Origin: Bog-756 sp963699055 | Lineage (GTDB): Bacteria > Actinomycetota > Acidimicrobiia > Acidimicrobiales > RAAP-2 | Reading direction: 5' to 3' | DNA: 64,000 nt | Assembly (NCBI GenBank): GCA_963699055.1 | Contig: CAVOTA010000001.1 | Coordinates: forward strand, 248,001-312,000 | In this document: positions 43,093-51,669 of the stretch, piece by piece | Numbering within the stretch: position 1 is the stretch's first letter | How the letters are laid out: the number at the start of each line of letters is the position of its first letter | Notes under the pieces: generated by a model | What the model saw: only the letters and a program-made list of their open reading frames with translations | Told to the model about the DNA's origin: nothing | Databases searched by the model: none | Program-made: the position numbers and the translations under genes

Positions 43093-44280
43093 GTGGTGAC
43101 CTTGCATGAAGACCCCGACATGGATGCCCAGTTGGCGAGAACGCTCATCGGCACGTACGTCGGCGGCGCGGATCTCGGAGAGGCCATCGCGGCTGCTCAG
43201 CGGATCCCAGCCGGTGAGTACGACGCTTGGCATGACGAATGGGACCGGACGGCCACTGCGGCACAACAGACGGCCGAGCAAGCTGCCCGGAAGGGGCTCC
43301 CGGTTCTGGCGGGGCGCGCATACCTGCGGGCATCGGAGTACAGCCGCCAGTCGTATTTCTTCCTTCGGCACGACCCTTCTGACGAACGGGTCTCCAGTGC
43401 GTACTGCCAGCAGCGAGACCTCTTTCGCCTCGCCATGTCATTTCTCCCCTGGTCGGTTGAACCCATCTCGATCGACTTCGATCCGGTGCCGCTCAACGGC
43501 TACATCTTCCGGCCCGACAGCACAGACGACTCGCCCCGACCCACCATTCTCCTCCCAGGTGGCTTCGACGGGACCTGCGAAGAGATGTTCAAGTACGGGG
43601 CGCACGGTGCCTTGTCCCTCGGTTGGAACGCGGTGACCTGGGATGGTCCGGGCCAAGGCGGCCAACTGATCGAACACGGTGTGACCATGCGCCCCGATTT
43701 CGAGTCCGTGCTCACCCCGGTTGTGGACTGGGCTCTCGACCAGCCCTTCGTGGCGGCGGATGCACTTGCGTTGGTGGGGCGAAGCCTCGGGGGCTACTTG
43801 GGGCCGCGCGGTGTGAGCCGAGAACACCGCATACGTGCCCTTGTTGCTGACCCAGGCCAGTACGACTTCGTGTCGCGATTTGTCAGCATGTTCAGCACCG
43901 AGGACTGGGAGAAAGTTCTGGCGGCTGACCCTGCGATGGACCAACAACTCGATGGATTCCTCGGCGATGCCCGCTCACGTGAGTTCTACGGATCGCGGAT
44001 GGTTGCGATGGGCGCCCAGAGTTTTGGCGGCTGGCTCCGGCTACTCGTGAACTACACCTTGGACGGTCTGGCTCAGAACATCGCCTGTCCAACGCTCGTG
44101 ACCGAGGGAGAAGGAGACTTTGCCAGCCAGAGCCGCAAGCTCTTCGACGCCCTCACCTGCGAGAAGGAGTTCCACGGGTTCACCGAGGCGGAAGGTGCCG
44201 CCGGGCACTGCGAAGGGATGGGACAGATGGTGTGGCAGGACGTGGTCTTCTCTTGGTTGGCCGAGCGGCTTCAGGGCTGA
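43093..44280 (+). CDS. Alpha/beta hydrolase, FrsA/2,6-dihydroxypseudooxynicotine-hydrolase-like
   Basis: This 395-residue cytoplasmic enzyme has an N-terminal helical cap (LGEAIAAAQRIPAGEYDAWHDEWDR, RAYLRASEYSRQSYFFLRHD). The hydrolase core has ILLPGGFDGTCEEMFKYGA, the nucleophile elbow VGRSLGGYLG, TLVTEGEGDF (acid) and AAGHCEGMGQ (His base). GTG 43093 follows GAGAAGGG. Family members cleave C-C or ester bonds of small carbonyl compounds. Codon GC3 is lower than most of the window. Confidence 0.82.
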   Translation: MVTLHEDPDMDAQLARTLIGTYVGGADLGEAIAAAQRIPAGEYDAWHDEWDRTATAAQQTAEQAARKGLPVLAGRAYLRASEYSRQSYFFLRHDPSDERVSSAYCQQRDLFRLAMSFLPWSVEPISIDFDPVPLNGYIFRPDSTDDSPRPTILLPGGFDGTCEEMFKYGAHGALSLGWNAVTWDGPGQGGQLIEHGVTMRPDFESVLTPVVDWALDQPFVAADALALVGRSLGGYLGPRGVSREHRIRALVADPGQYDFVSRFVSMFSTEDWEKVLAADPAMDQQLDGFLGDARSREFYGSRMVAMGAQSFGGWLRLLVNYTLDGLAQNIACPTLVTEGEGDFASQSRKLFDALTCEKEFHGFTEAEGAAGHCEGMGQMVWQDVVFSWLAERLQG

Positions 44281-44365
44281 GTGCCGCTCACGATCGCCGG
44301 GAGTCGGAGGCACCTTGGGGCCGAATCCGATTCTCGAGCACCCGTCCTAAGCCGGCACAATCGCG

Positions 44366-44731
44366 TCAGGTCGACGCGGCCGTCGGGTTGGCTTCAGTGG
44401 TCCCACCTCCCACTGAGTAGGACAGTCCGCTGGAAGACACAACCACGGGCGTGCTGAATGACGTCCCATCTGAAAAGTGGACCGTGCATGATGCCGCTTC
44501 CGAGCCTCCGCTCATCCTGGCGCCGACGCTGCAGGAGACGTCCTTCACCGTGGCGCCTGGTGAGTAGTCCAAGCTGGCGGGCTCATCGTAGGTGTCTTTC
44601 GCGACGGCCTTCAGCGCAGCTTCCAGAGCCGCCATGTCTCTGTAGTTGGGCGTCATCGGTCTCGTCGATGCGACATCACTTCCGCATCCAGCCGCCAGTG
44701 TGGCGACGACGATGAGAGCAGTAGTTCGCAC
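44366..44731 (-). CDS. Small lipoprotein
   Basis: This 121-residue protein starts at GTG 44729-44731. A short signal peptide ends in the lipobox VATLAAGCGSD, predicting acylation at Cys. The mature part is about 105 residues, with AALEAALKAVAKDTYDEPAS and a beta-rich half containing two cysteines (VSCSVG, ASCTVHF). No known domain is recognised. DUF4333-type mycobacterial lipoproteins look similar in layout, but the match is not secure. Confidence 0.65.
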   Translation of the reverse strand: MRTTALIVVATLAAGCGSDVASTRPMTPNYRDMAALEAALKAVAKDTYDEPASLDYSPGATVKDVSCSVGARMSGGSEAASCTVHFSDGTSFSTPVVVSSSGLSYSVGGGTTEANPTAAST

Positions 44732-44908
44732 GTTCCACGTTCCGTCCACCCATCGGACATTACCGAGGCGGCGGCTGGCCATCCCGACACGGCGCCAAGG
44801 TTGAGTCCGCAGGTCACATCGCCGCAGACGCACCCATCTGCTGCCAGTAGCGCCAGATCGCCGGACCCAGATCGCCGGACCCAGGCACCGTTCCATGTCA
44901 GGGCCGGA

Positions 44909-45289
44909 TCATGCCAGCGGGAAGTCCAGGGCCACGCACGGCTCACTGCCCTGGACCCAGGCGTCGTGGTCCGGAGGGGCGTAGAACGCCTCCCCGGAGC
45001 CGACGTTCAGCTCGGAGCCGTCGGCAGCCCTGATGCGCATCTGCCCCGAGAGGATGAATCCGGCATGGGCCTCTGAGTTTCGGCCATGCGCGGGCTGAAC
45101 CTGATGGGACCACCTCCAACCAGGCAAATAGGTCCCTCGCCCGATCCACGTCGGCCCAATCCGGGACACGGTGCGTTCGCTTCCATCGAGGAATGTCATT
45201 GTGTCGCCGGTCTTGCGGAAATCCCCAACCTGCACTCCATGACTCTCACCCACGTCGGGACTCCCTTCCGATTTCGTCAACTGGGGCAT
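44909..45289 (-). CDS. Single-domain cupin protein
   Basis: This protein of about 126 residues has one beta-barrel cupin: motif 1 in PGWRWSHQVQPAHGRNSEAHAG (as pieces) and motif 2 GSGEAFYAPPDHDAWVQG. Metal-ligand histidines are present but not in the strict G(X)5HXH pattern. ATG 45289 lacks a clear ribosome-binding site; ATG 45346 is an alternative that adds 19 residues. Possible roles are small-molecule binding or isomerisation; substrate unknown. Confidence 0.6.
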   Translation of the reverse strand: MPQLTKSEGSPDVGESHGVQVGDFRKTGDTMTFLDGSERTVSRIGPTWIGRGTYLPGWRWSHQVQPAHGRNSEAHAGFILSGQMRIRAADGSELNVGSGEAFYAPPDHDAWVQGSEPCVALDFPLA

Positions 45290-45482
45290 GATGAACGGAG
45301 ATTCAATCCAGCCTGCCCCAGATCGCCGGGACGCCCACAGGTCCATGCGCACCTGTGTGACCTCGAGCACGCAGGTGCGTCGACGATACGACCAGGCGGC
45401 ATCATGACGGCTTTGACTGCGTTCGGTCGTCGCCCCCGGAACGGATCCGTCCCCTGCGCAGTCCGACCTTGTTGCCGAACGT

Positions 45483-46853
45483 TCAGCGCAGGTCCGCGAT
45501 CGGTTGCAGCACGGCGCCCTCGCCTGCACCGAGTGCCCCGACGAACAGAGCCTCGTGGCGGATGGTGCGGCGCCACAGATAAGCGGCGAGTTCGGTGTCA
45601 CGGTACGGATCGTCCTCAGCGATGATCCCGACGAGTTCGGCGTCGCCAGATATCGGATCGCGCGGACGGTGCCCCAACACCGTGCCCAGGTCGTCGAGCT
45701 CGACCGCCGTGAGCTCCCGCTCGTAGCCTGCGGCGTTGCGGATCATGCGGGACAGGCGCATCGCCTGATCCGCTCGTGAGCTGCCGAACGGGTCGGCGGG
45801 CCGGAATTCGCGATCCACGACAGCGTCCATCACGTCGAGCAACCCGTCGACGGTCCCGACCACCGGCTCGGGGAGGACGACGTCGTCGGCGTCGATCACG
45901 ACCCCGGTCGCCTCCGCCAGCGCCTGCGCCGTCGCCCGCGAGTAGGTGGCGTTCATCGTCCACCACTCGGCGTAGTCGGTCGCCCAGGGCATCGACTGGC
46001 ACAGTCCGGCCAGGGACATCGGGGTGAGCGCCAACGCCTTCACCGAATAGACGGCGAGTGTGTCCCAGTCGATCGCCGAACCCGATAGTTCCTGGTATGT
46101 CTGGAACCAACGGCGGAGGTCGGCACCGGGGTTGTAGAAGTCGCGCCCGCGGATGAGAGCCAGGTCCAGGTGTGGGTCGCCGAGTTGGGTGAATTCCCAG
46201 TCGACGATGCCCGTCAGGGTGGATCCGTCGAACATGAACTGGCCGGGGCCGGTGTCCCCTTGGAGGACGGAGGCCCGAACCGGCGCCGGTGGCACGTGTC
46301 GCCGGAGCCAGCGACAGAGGAATTCGATGAGCGGGACCGACCGGGTCGTCATGGCCCGGTACACGGTCTCCCACCGATCGAGGTCGTCGAGCAGGAACGC
46401 CGGAGCGTCCCGGGGTTCGACGAGCCCCACGGCCCGGAACGGCTCTGTGTCGATAGCGTGGAGCTTCAGCAGCTCCTCGAGGAACTTCCGATCGACGTCC
46501 CAACGGGCGTCCTCATCGAGTTCGGCGTAGTCACCGGTACCGGACAGACATTCGAGGAGCAGAGCGGGAGGGTCCGAATGCACACCGAGCACCCGGGGTA
46601 CGAGGAGTCCGCCCGCGGCGAGCGCGTCGAGCACGGCGCCCTCTCGCTCGAGGGCGGCCCCACCGTCCCGTAATTCCGGTCGTTGGAGTCGGGCGTAGAC
46701 GCGCAGTGGACCGTCGTCACGCTCGACGTCGACGAACCACGCCGGCCGCCCACCATGCGGTCGGTCACTCTGACGCTCGGCAGCGAGAACGCGTCCACCG
46801 AGAGCGCGACCGACCCACGCCATCTCCTCGACGCCTCCGGCTCCGGTGGACAT
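45483..46853 (-). CDS. APH-family phosphotransferase
   Basis: This 456-residue protein has the APH-fold catalytic loop VLQGDTGPGQFMF (QGD replaces HGD) and metal loop IVDWEFTQLGDP. Its C-terminal extension of about 130 residues is longer than typical APH enzymes. The N-terminus GRPAWFVDVERDDG resembles mycobacterial acyl-CoA-dehydrogenase-linked kinases. ATG 46853 is supported by TACCGT six bases upstream (leaderless). ATG 46823, after GGAGG, is an alternative. Substrate not predicted. Confidence 0.78.
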   Translation of the reverse strand: MSTGAGGVEEMAWVGRALGGRVLAAERQSDRPHGGRPAWFVDVERDDGPLRVYARLQRPELRDGGAALEREGAVLDALAAGGLLVPRVLGVHSDPPALLLECLSGTGDYAELDEDARWDVDRKFLEELLKLHAIDTEPFRAVGLVEPRDAPAFLLDDLDRWETVYRAMTTRSVPLIEFLCRWLRRHVPPAPVRASVLQGDTGPGQFMFDGSTLTGIVDWEFTQLGDPHLDLALIRGRDFYNPGADLRRWFQTYQELSGSAIDWDTLAVYSVKALALTPMSLAGLCQSMPWATDYAEWWTMNATYSRATAQALAEATGVVIDADDVVLPEPVVGTVDGLLDVMDAVVDREFRPADPFGSSRADQAMRLSRMIRNAAGYERELTAVELDDLGTVLGHRPRDPISGDAELVGIIAEDDPYRDTELAAYLWRRTIRHEALFVGALGAGEGAVLQPIADLR

Positions 46854-46859
46854 CGGGCC

Positions 46860-46865
46860 ACGGTA
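46860..46865 (-). promoter_or_regulatory. Leaderless -10 box TACCGT
   Basis: TACCGT on the minus strand lies six bases before ATG 46853. This is the same geometry as the other leaderless starts in the window. Confidence 0.45.
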
Positions 46866-47066
46866 CCAATCGGGGAGCACTGTGGGAGACCCGACGGTGG
46901 CGGCCGGATCGGGATCCGCTGCGGTTTCGCGCGTCGCCGCAGGTCATGCACTGCTGGATGACTTCCTGACGGGTGCCTTCGAACGCCGTGTCGGTGGGAT
47001 GCCCCGGGGCCGTCAGATTGTGGGACATGGCGCCGAGAACATGCGTCAACCAACCGGAGTCGGCGC

Positions 47067-48581
47067 TCAGTATCCCAGTGCAGCCCTCAGAATGGCCGCC
47101 GTCGGGGGCCCGGAGATCTCCGCGCCGGTCGAGCTCGGCACCTGGTTCGGTACCGACACGGCCACGGCGACCCGGGGGTCGTTGGCCGGGGCGAAGGCGA
47201 TCATCCAGTCGTTGGTGAGGGGCTGTCCGAACGCCCCCGAGGTCTCGGCCGTGCCTGTCTTGGCCGCGACGTCCTCGTTGGCCGGAAAGACCCCCGCGGC
47301 GGTGCCGCTGGTCACCACGGCTTGCATGAGCTGGGTCACCGCAGCCGCGGTCAGCGGGCTGGTGGCCTGCAGCCACGGCGTTGGCTGGTAGCTCTCGACC
47401 AGGTTGCCCGAGGAGTCTCGGATCTCGCTCATGACGTGGGGTGTCATGATCACGCCCCGGTCGGCGATCCCCTCGGCCACGAGCGCCATCTGCAGGGTGG
47501 TGGCGATGTCGGTGCTGACCGAGGTGCCCTGACCGAAGGCCGAATACGCCTGGAGTGGTGCGTTGTTGATGAGATCCGCCGCCGTCGGGAAGTTGGAGAC
47601 GCCGACATCGGGGAGGTCGAGCGGCACCTGCTTGTTGAACCCGAAGGCCTCGGCTTCGGTGTTGAGGTTGGTCTTGAGCGCCATTCCCATCTGGGCGAAG
47701 GCGGTGTTGCACGACTCCGGAAGTGTCTGCTGGATGGTTCCGTAACACACCTCGTGGTGGTAGTTGCAGAGCGGGAGCGGCGTCTGGGGTACGGAGATAC
47801 AGCCGGCGATGGGCGTCGTCGGCGGTACCGGTGGCGGATAGTCCACCTTGGCGAGCGCCGGATCGTGGTCGTACACGGCGGACGAGGTCACGATCTTGAA
47901 CGTCGACCCTGGGAGAAATCCGTGCTGGTACGCCTGGGACACCAGGGGGCTGGATGACCCGTTCTGGGGGTCCAGCGAGTTGTAGTAGCTGGTCACCGCC
48001 AGGGCATTCTGGGACGTCATCGGGATGGGGTCGTAGTTGGGCCGCCCGTACATCGCCTCGATCGCGCCCGTCTTCACGTTGAGGACGACGGCACCCGCCT
48101 GGGGCGCCGTCCCGTACTTGTTGATCCCCTCCACGATCCCGGCCACCTCGAGTTGGAACGCCGAGTTGATGGTCAAGATGACGTTGCCGGTGGTCGTTCG
48201 GTTGGTGAACAGGTCGCGGAGGGTCTTGGCCGGGCGGGTGTGGGACTGTAGGTAGGCGTTGTACTCGGCCTCGACCCCGGTCCGGGTCCCGAAGATGGTG
48301 TCGTAGCCCACGATCTGCGAGAAGAGCCTGGCCGTATACGGGTTGTAGACCCGGCGGTAGTGGTAGTAGCCGTTGTTCGGGACCGAGCTGGCCAGAACGA
48401 CGCCGTCCGCCGACAGGATGTCGCCCCGGGGGTTGTCCCGGGCGGCGGCCAGGATCCGCGGGTTGCTCGGCGAGTTGGCGAGACTGGATCCCTTGAGGAT
48501 CTGGATGTTGTTGAGCTGGACGAACAGCGCCAAGAAGCACAGCACCATGAAGATCCCGAGCCGGCGAATCCGTCGTTCCAT
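47067..48581 (-). CDS. pbpA: Class B penicillin-binding protein (PBP2/PbpA-like)
   Basis: This 504-residue transpeptidase has an N-terminal anchor (LGIFMVLCFLALFVQL), a short dimerisation module beginning RILAAARDNPRGDILSADG, and the catalytic motifs SxxK (GSTFKI, Ser226/Lys229), SxN as ESCNTAF (Ser290-Cys-Asn292) and KTG (AAKTGTAE, 441-443). It should crosslink peptidoglycan on the outer face during elongation or division. The start ATG follows GGAGG at seven bases. The PbpA name rests on size and order of motifs; no rodA or pknB neighbour is in view. Confidence 0.85.
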   Translation of the reverse strand: MERRIRRLGIFMVLCFLALFVQLNNIQILKGSSLANSPSNPRILAAARDNPRGDILSADGVVLASSVPNNGYYHYRRVYNPYTARLFSQIVGYDTIFGTRTGVEAEYNAYLQSHTRPAKTLRDLFTNRTTTGNVILTINSAFQLEVAGIVEGINKYGTAPQAGAVVLNVKTGAIEAMYGRPNYDPIPMTSQNALAVTSYYNSLDPQNGSSSPLVSQAYQHGFLPGSTFKIVTSSAVYDHDPALAKVDYPPPVPPTTPIAGCISVPQTPLPLCNYHHEVCYGTIQQTLPESCNTAFAQMGMALKTNLNTEAEAFGFNKQVPLDLPDVGVSNFPTAADLINNAPLQAYSAFGQGTSVSTDIATTLQMALVAEGIADRGVIMTPHVMSEIRDSSGNLVESYQPTPWLQATSPLTAAAVTQLMQAVVTSGTAAGVFPANEDVAAKTGTAETSGAFGQPLTNDWMIAFAPANDPRVAVAVSVPNQVPSSTGAEISGPPTAAILRAALGY

Positions 48582-48792
48582 CGTTCCGCCTCCGACATCC
48601 TGAAGGTCCCTACATTGCCAGGTCCCGTCTTAGGCTGGCACGATCCTAGAGGAGTCCTCTGACCGTGGACGGAAATGACGTCACGAACCTCCTCATCAGG
48701 CTTGCCGCTCATGCGAGGTGATCACAGAACTACCCGAGGTGAGCCGGTTCCTTCGCCCAGACTGCGACTGAACGTTCCACGACGCTGCCGGG

Positions 48793-48820
48793 TGAACCGC
48801 CCCGGGAATCCTGGAGGCTC
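48793..48820 (+). repeat. Left terminal inverted repeat of the IS3 element
   Basis: This 28-bp end starts TGAACCGCCCCGGG and ends GGAGGCTC. It matches the right end at 23 of 28 positions, and the outer 14 bases are identical. Confidence 0.88.
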
Positions 48821-48842
48821 TAACCCTTGAGAGGATGGAGCA

Positions 48843-49160
48843 ATGCCAAGAAGTCCCTACTCGCCGGAGGTCCGTGAGCGGGCCATCCGGATGTACTTCG
48901 ATCACCGTCCCGAGTACCCCTCCGAATGGGCGGCGATGACCGCCATTGCCGGCATGCTCGGCATGACACCCGAGACGCTGCGCAAGTGGGTCCGCAGAGC
49001 CGAGATCGACAACGGCCAGCGGGCCGGACTCACGACCGACGAGCGGGCACGACTGAAGGCGCTCGAGAAGGAGAACCGGGAGCTCCGCCGAGCCAATGAG
49101 ATCCTGAAGGACGCCTCGATTTTCTTCGCGACCGAGCTCGACGGTCGAACGAAGAGGTAG
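48843..49160 (+). CDS. IS3-family transposase OrfA
   Basis: This 105-residue DNA-binding subunit has an HTH of the Tnp_1 type (MTAIAGMLGMTPETLRKWVR) and a leucine-zipper-like helix (RLKALEKENRELRRANEIL). It ends with KDASIFFATELDGRTKR. OrfB is open in the -1 frame from 49118, with a T-TTC run (around 49119-49125) as a possible slip site. Confidence 0.9.
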   Translation: MPRSPYSPEVRERAIRMYFDHRPEYPSEWAAMTAIAGMLGMTPETLRKWVRRAEIDNGQRAGLTTDERARLKALEKENRELRRANEILKDASIFFATELDGRTKR

Positions 49161-50071
49161 TCGCCTACATCGACGCCCGGAAGGGTCGCTGGGGAGTCGA
49201 GCCGATCTGCAGGACCCTGCAGTTCGCTCCCGCCACCTACTACGCCAGGAAGTCCCGACCGCCGTGTGCCAGGGCGCAGCGGGACGAGCAGCTGAAGCCC
49301 GAGATCACCCGGGTGTTCGCCGAGAACTTCTCTGTCTACGGCGCCGACAAGGTCTGGGCCCAGCTGAACCGGGAGGGCACGAGGGTGGCCCGCTGCACCG
49401 TCGAGCGCCTGATGCGCAGCGAAGGTCTCCAGGGAGCCCGCCGGGGCCGGGTCTGGAAGCGGACGACCATCGGGGACGACACGCTCACCCGACCGGCCGA
49501 CCTCGTCGAACGGCAGTTCCATGCACCGGGGCCGAACCGCCTTTGGGTGGCGGACCTGACCTACGTGAAGACTCATTCGGGCTGGGTCTATGTGGCCTTC
49601 GTCATCGACGTCTTCAGTCGGTGCATTGTCGGCTGGCAGGCCTCGACCTCACTTCGCAGCGACCTCGCCATCGACGCCCTCGAGATGGCCGTCTACGGCC
49701 GCCGTCATCAGGACCTGTCCGAACTGGTCCATCACTCGGACCGTGGAGTCCAGTACTTGTCGATTCGCTACACCGAGCGACTGGCCGAGGCCGGAGCGGT
49801 GGCATCAGTGGGCAGCCGAGGCGACTCCTATGACAACGCCCTGGCCGAGAGCTTCAATGGCCTCTACAAGGCCGAGCTCATCCACCGTCGAGGTCCCTGG
49901 AAGGGTGTCGAAGACGTCGAATGGTCGACGCTCACCTACGTCGACTGGTTCAACCACCGGCGCCTGCACACCGAGATCGGCATGGTCCCGCCGGCAGAGT
50001 TCGAGGCCAACTACTACCGTCAGAACACCCCGGCCGAGATGGCCGGTTCCCAAACCCGCGAGTCTCTATGA
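49118..50071 (+). CDS. IS3-family transposase OrfB (transframe region)
   Basis: This is the catalytic subunit, with an N-terminal HTH_21-like part (GRWGVEPICRTLQFAP, NFSVYGADKVWAQL) and an rve DDE domain: VADLTYVKT (first Asp), LVHHSDRGVQYLS (second Asp) and ALAESFNGLYKAEL (Glu). It is read as an OrfAB fusion by -1 frameshifting; if it initiates on its own, the first good start is GTG 49313. The stop TGA at 50069-50071 overlaps an ATG of the truncated integrase. Confidence 0.88.
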   Translation, partial: DFLRDRARRSNEEVVAYIDARKGRWGVEPICRTLQFAPATYYARKSRPPCARAQRDEQLKPEITRVFAENFSVYGADKVWAQLNREGTRVARCTVERLMRSEGLQGARRGRVWKRTTIGDDTLTRPADLVERQFHAPGPNRLWVADLTYVKTHSGWVYVAFVIDVFSRCIVGWQASTSLRSDLAIDALEMAVYGRRHQDLSELVHHSDRGVQYLSIRYTERLAEAGAVASVGSRGDSYDNALAESFNGLYKAELIHRRGPWKGVEDVEWSTLTYVDWFNHRRLHTEIGMVPPAEFEANYYRQNTPAEMAGSQTRESL

Positions 50072-50087
50072 AACCCGGGGCGGTTCA
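50060..50087 (-). repeat. Right terminal inverted repeat of the IS3 element
   Basis: The complement starts TGAACCGCCCCGGG and continues TTTCATAGAGACTC. It contains the ATG now available to the integrase remnant and the last codons of orfB. Confidence 0.88.
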
Positions 50088-51129
50088 GTCGAAGGCAGAC
50101 GCGAACGCCTACTTGTCGAACATCGAAACCGACCTCGGGCGGGGGGAGTGGATCGACCCCAACGCGGGCAAGATCACCTTCCGCCAGTACGCCGAGCGGT
50201 GGCGGGCCGGCCAAATTCACCACCGCCCGGGCACCGCTTCCCAGATCGAGACCAACCTCCGGAGGCACGTCTACCCGTTCTTCGGGGACCGACCGCTTCA
50301 GGCGATCCGCCCCTCAGACGTGCAGGCATGGCTCAAGGTGTTGTCGGAGGGAAGAGGGGACCGGAAGGCCCTTGCACCCGCCACCGTCGAAGTCGTGTTC
50401 GCCTGGGTCGCCTCCATTTTCAAGGCGGCAGTATCCGACCGCGTCATTGCTAGGAGCCCCTGCCAGAAGGCGAAGCGCCCCGTTGTAACCAGGGAGCGGG
50501 TTGAGCCCCTGTCCACGAAGACCGTAAAGGCGCTGATCGACGCTGCACCCGACCGGTACCGCGCTCTCATCGTTCTCGGTGCTGGCACCGGGGTCCGGAT
50601 CTCCGAGGCACTGGGACTCACGAACGACCGGGTCCTCTGGCTGGACCGAAGGGTGAAGATCGACAGGCAACTCACCAGGGTTAGCGATGGGGACGAACCG
50701 GTCTTCGGCCCGGTGAAGGACCGCCGGAACCGTCCCCGGACGATTCCGCTACCTGAGATAGTGGTAGACGAACTGAGCGCCCACGTTGCACGGTACGGGC
50801 TAGGAGAAGACGACCTCCTCTTCACCAGTGCCAGTGGCGGACCGGTGAAGACCTCGACGTTCTCGGAGCTATGGCGGAAGATGGCGGAGCCTCTCGGCAT
50901 CCCCACGGGGGTCGGGTTCCACGCCCTCCGGCATTACTACGCCTCCTTGTTGATCCGGGAGGGGGAGTCCGTCAAGACGGTGCAGGATCGCCTCGGCCAC
51001 ACGTCAGCGACGATGACACTCGATGTCTACGGCCACCTGTGGCCGGAGGACGAGGACCGCACTCGCACCGCCGCCGACGATGTTCTGGGGAAAGAGATCG
51101 CGCACGTAGAGCGCACGCCCACCGGATGA
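50068..51129 (+). pseudogene. Tyrosine integrase, 5'-truncated by the IS element
   Basis: The 353-codon remnant has the SAM-like core-binding domain (FRQYAERWRAGQIHHRPGTA) and the full catalytic domain: Arg177 in GTGVRISEALGL, His285/Arg288 in FHALRHYY, His311 in DRLGHTSA and nucleophile Tyr321 in TLDVYGHLWPE. Missing is the N-terminal arm-binding (AP2-like) domain that normally precedes the SKADANAYLS segment. The IS junction lies inside that region and supplies a substitute ATG at 50068. The gene ends 31 bp before rnpB, the position of an integrase next to its attachment site. Confidence 0.82.
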
Positions 51130-51160
51130 GATACACATAATCCCAGCTCAGATAGGTGGT

Positions 51161-51555
<395 letters not shown>

Positions 51556-51657
51556 GCCTCCATGGTCCCACACCAGATCGTCCGGCACGGCCGACTCACC
51601 CGTGCACCTGGATCCCGCGCCCCCGCCGTGGTCGGCCACGCCGTCGCGCCGGCCATC

Positions 51658-51663
51658 TACCCT
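51658..51663 (+). promoter_or_regulatory. Leaderless -10 box for xseA
   Basis: TACCCT lies six bases before GTG 51670, between the divergent rnpB and xseA. No ribosome-binding site precedes the GTG, which supports both the start and leaderless expression. Confidence 0.55.
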
Positions 51664-51669
51664 GGTGCC

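Larger units (their letters stand above)
48793..50087 (+). mobile_element. IS3-family insertion sequence (1295 bp)
   Basis: The element is bounded by imperfect inverted repeats that start TGAACCGCCCCGGG. It carries orfA and orfB in 0/-1 frames, the IS3 organisation. No target-site duplication is visible (GGG on the left, GTC on the right), so the flanks may have rearranged. It has displaced the 5' part of a tyrosine integrase gene. Both ORFs look intact, so it could be active. Confidence 0.9.
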
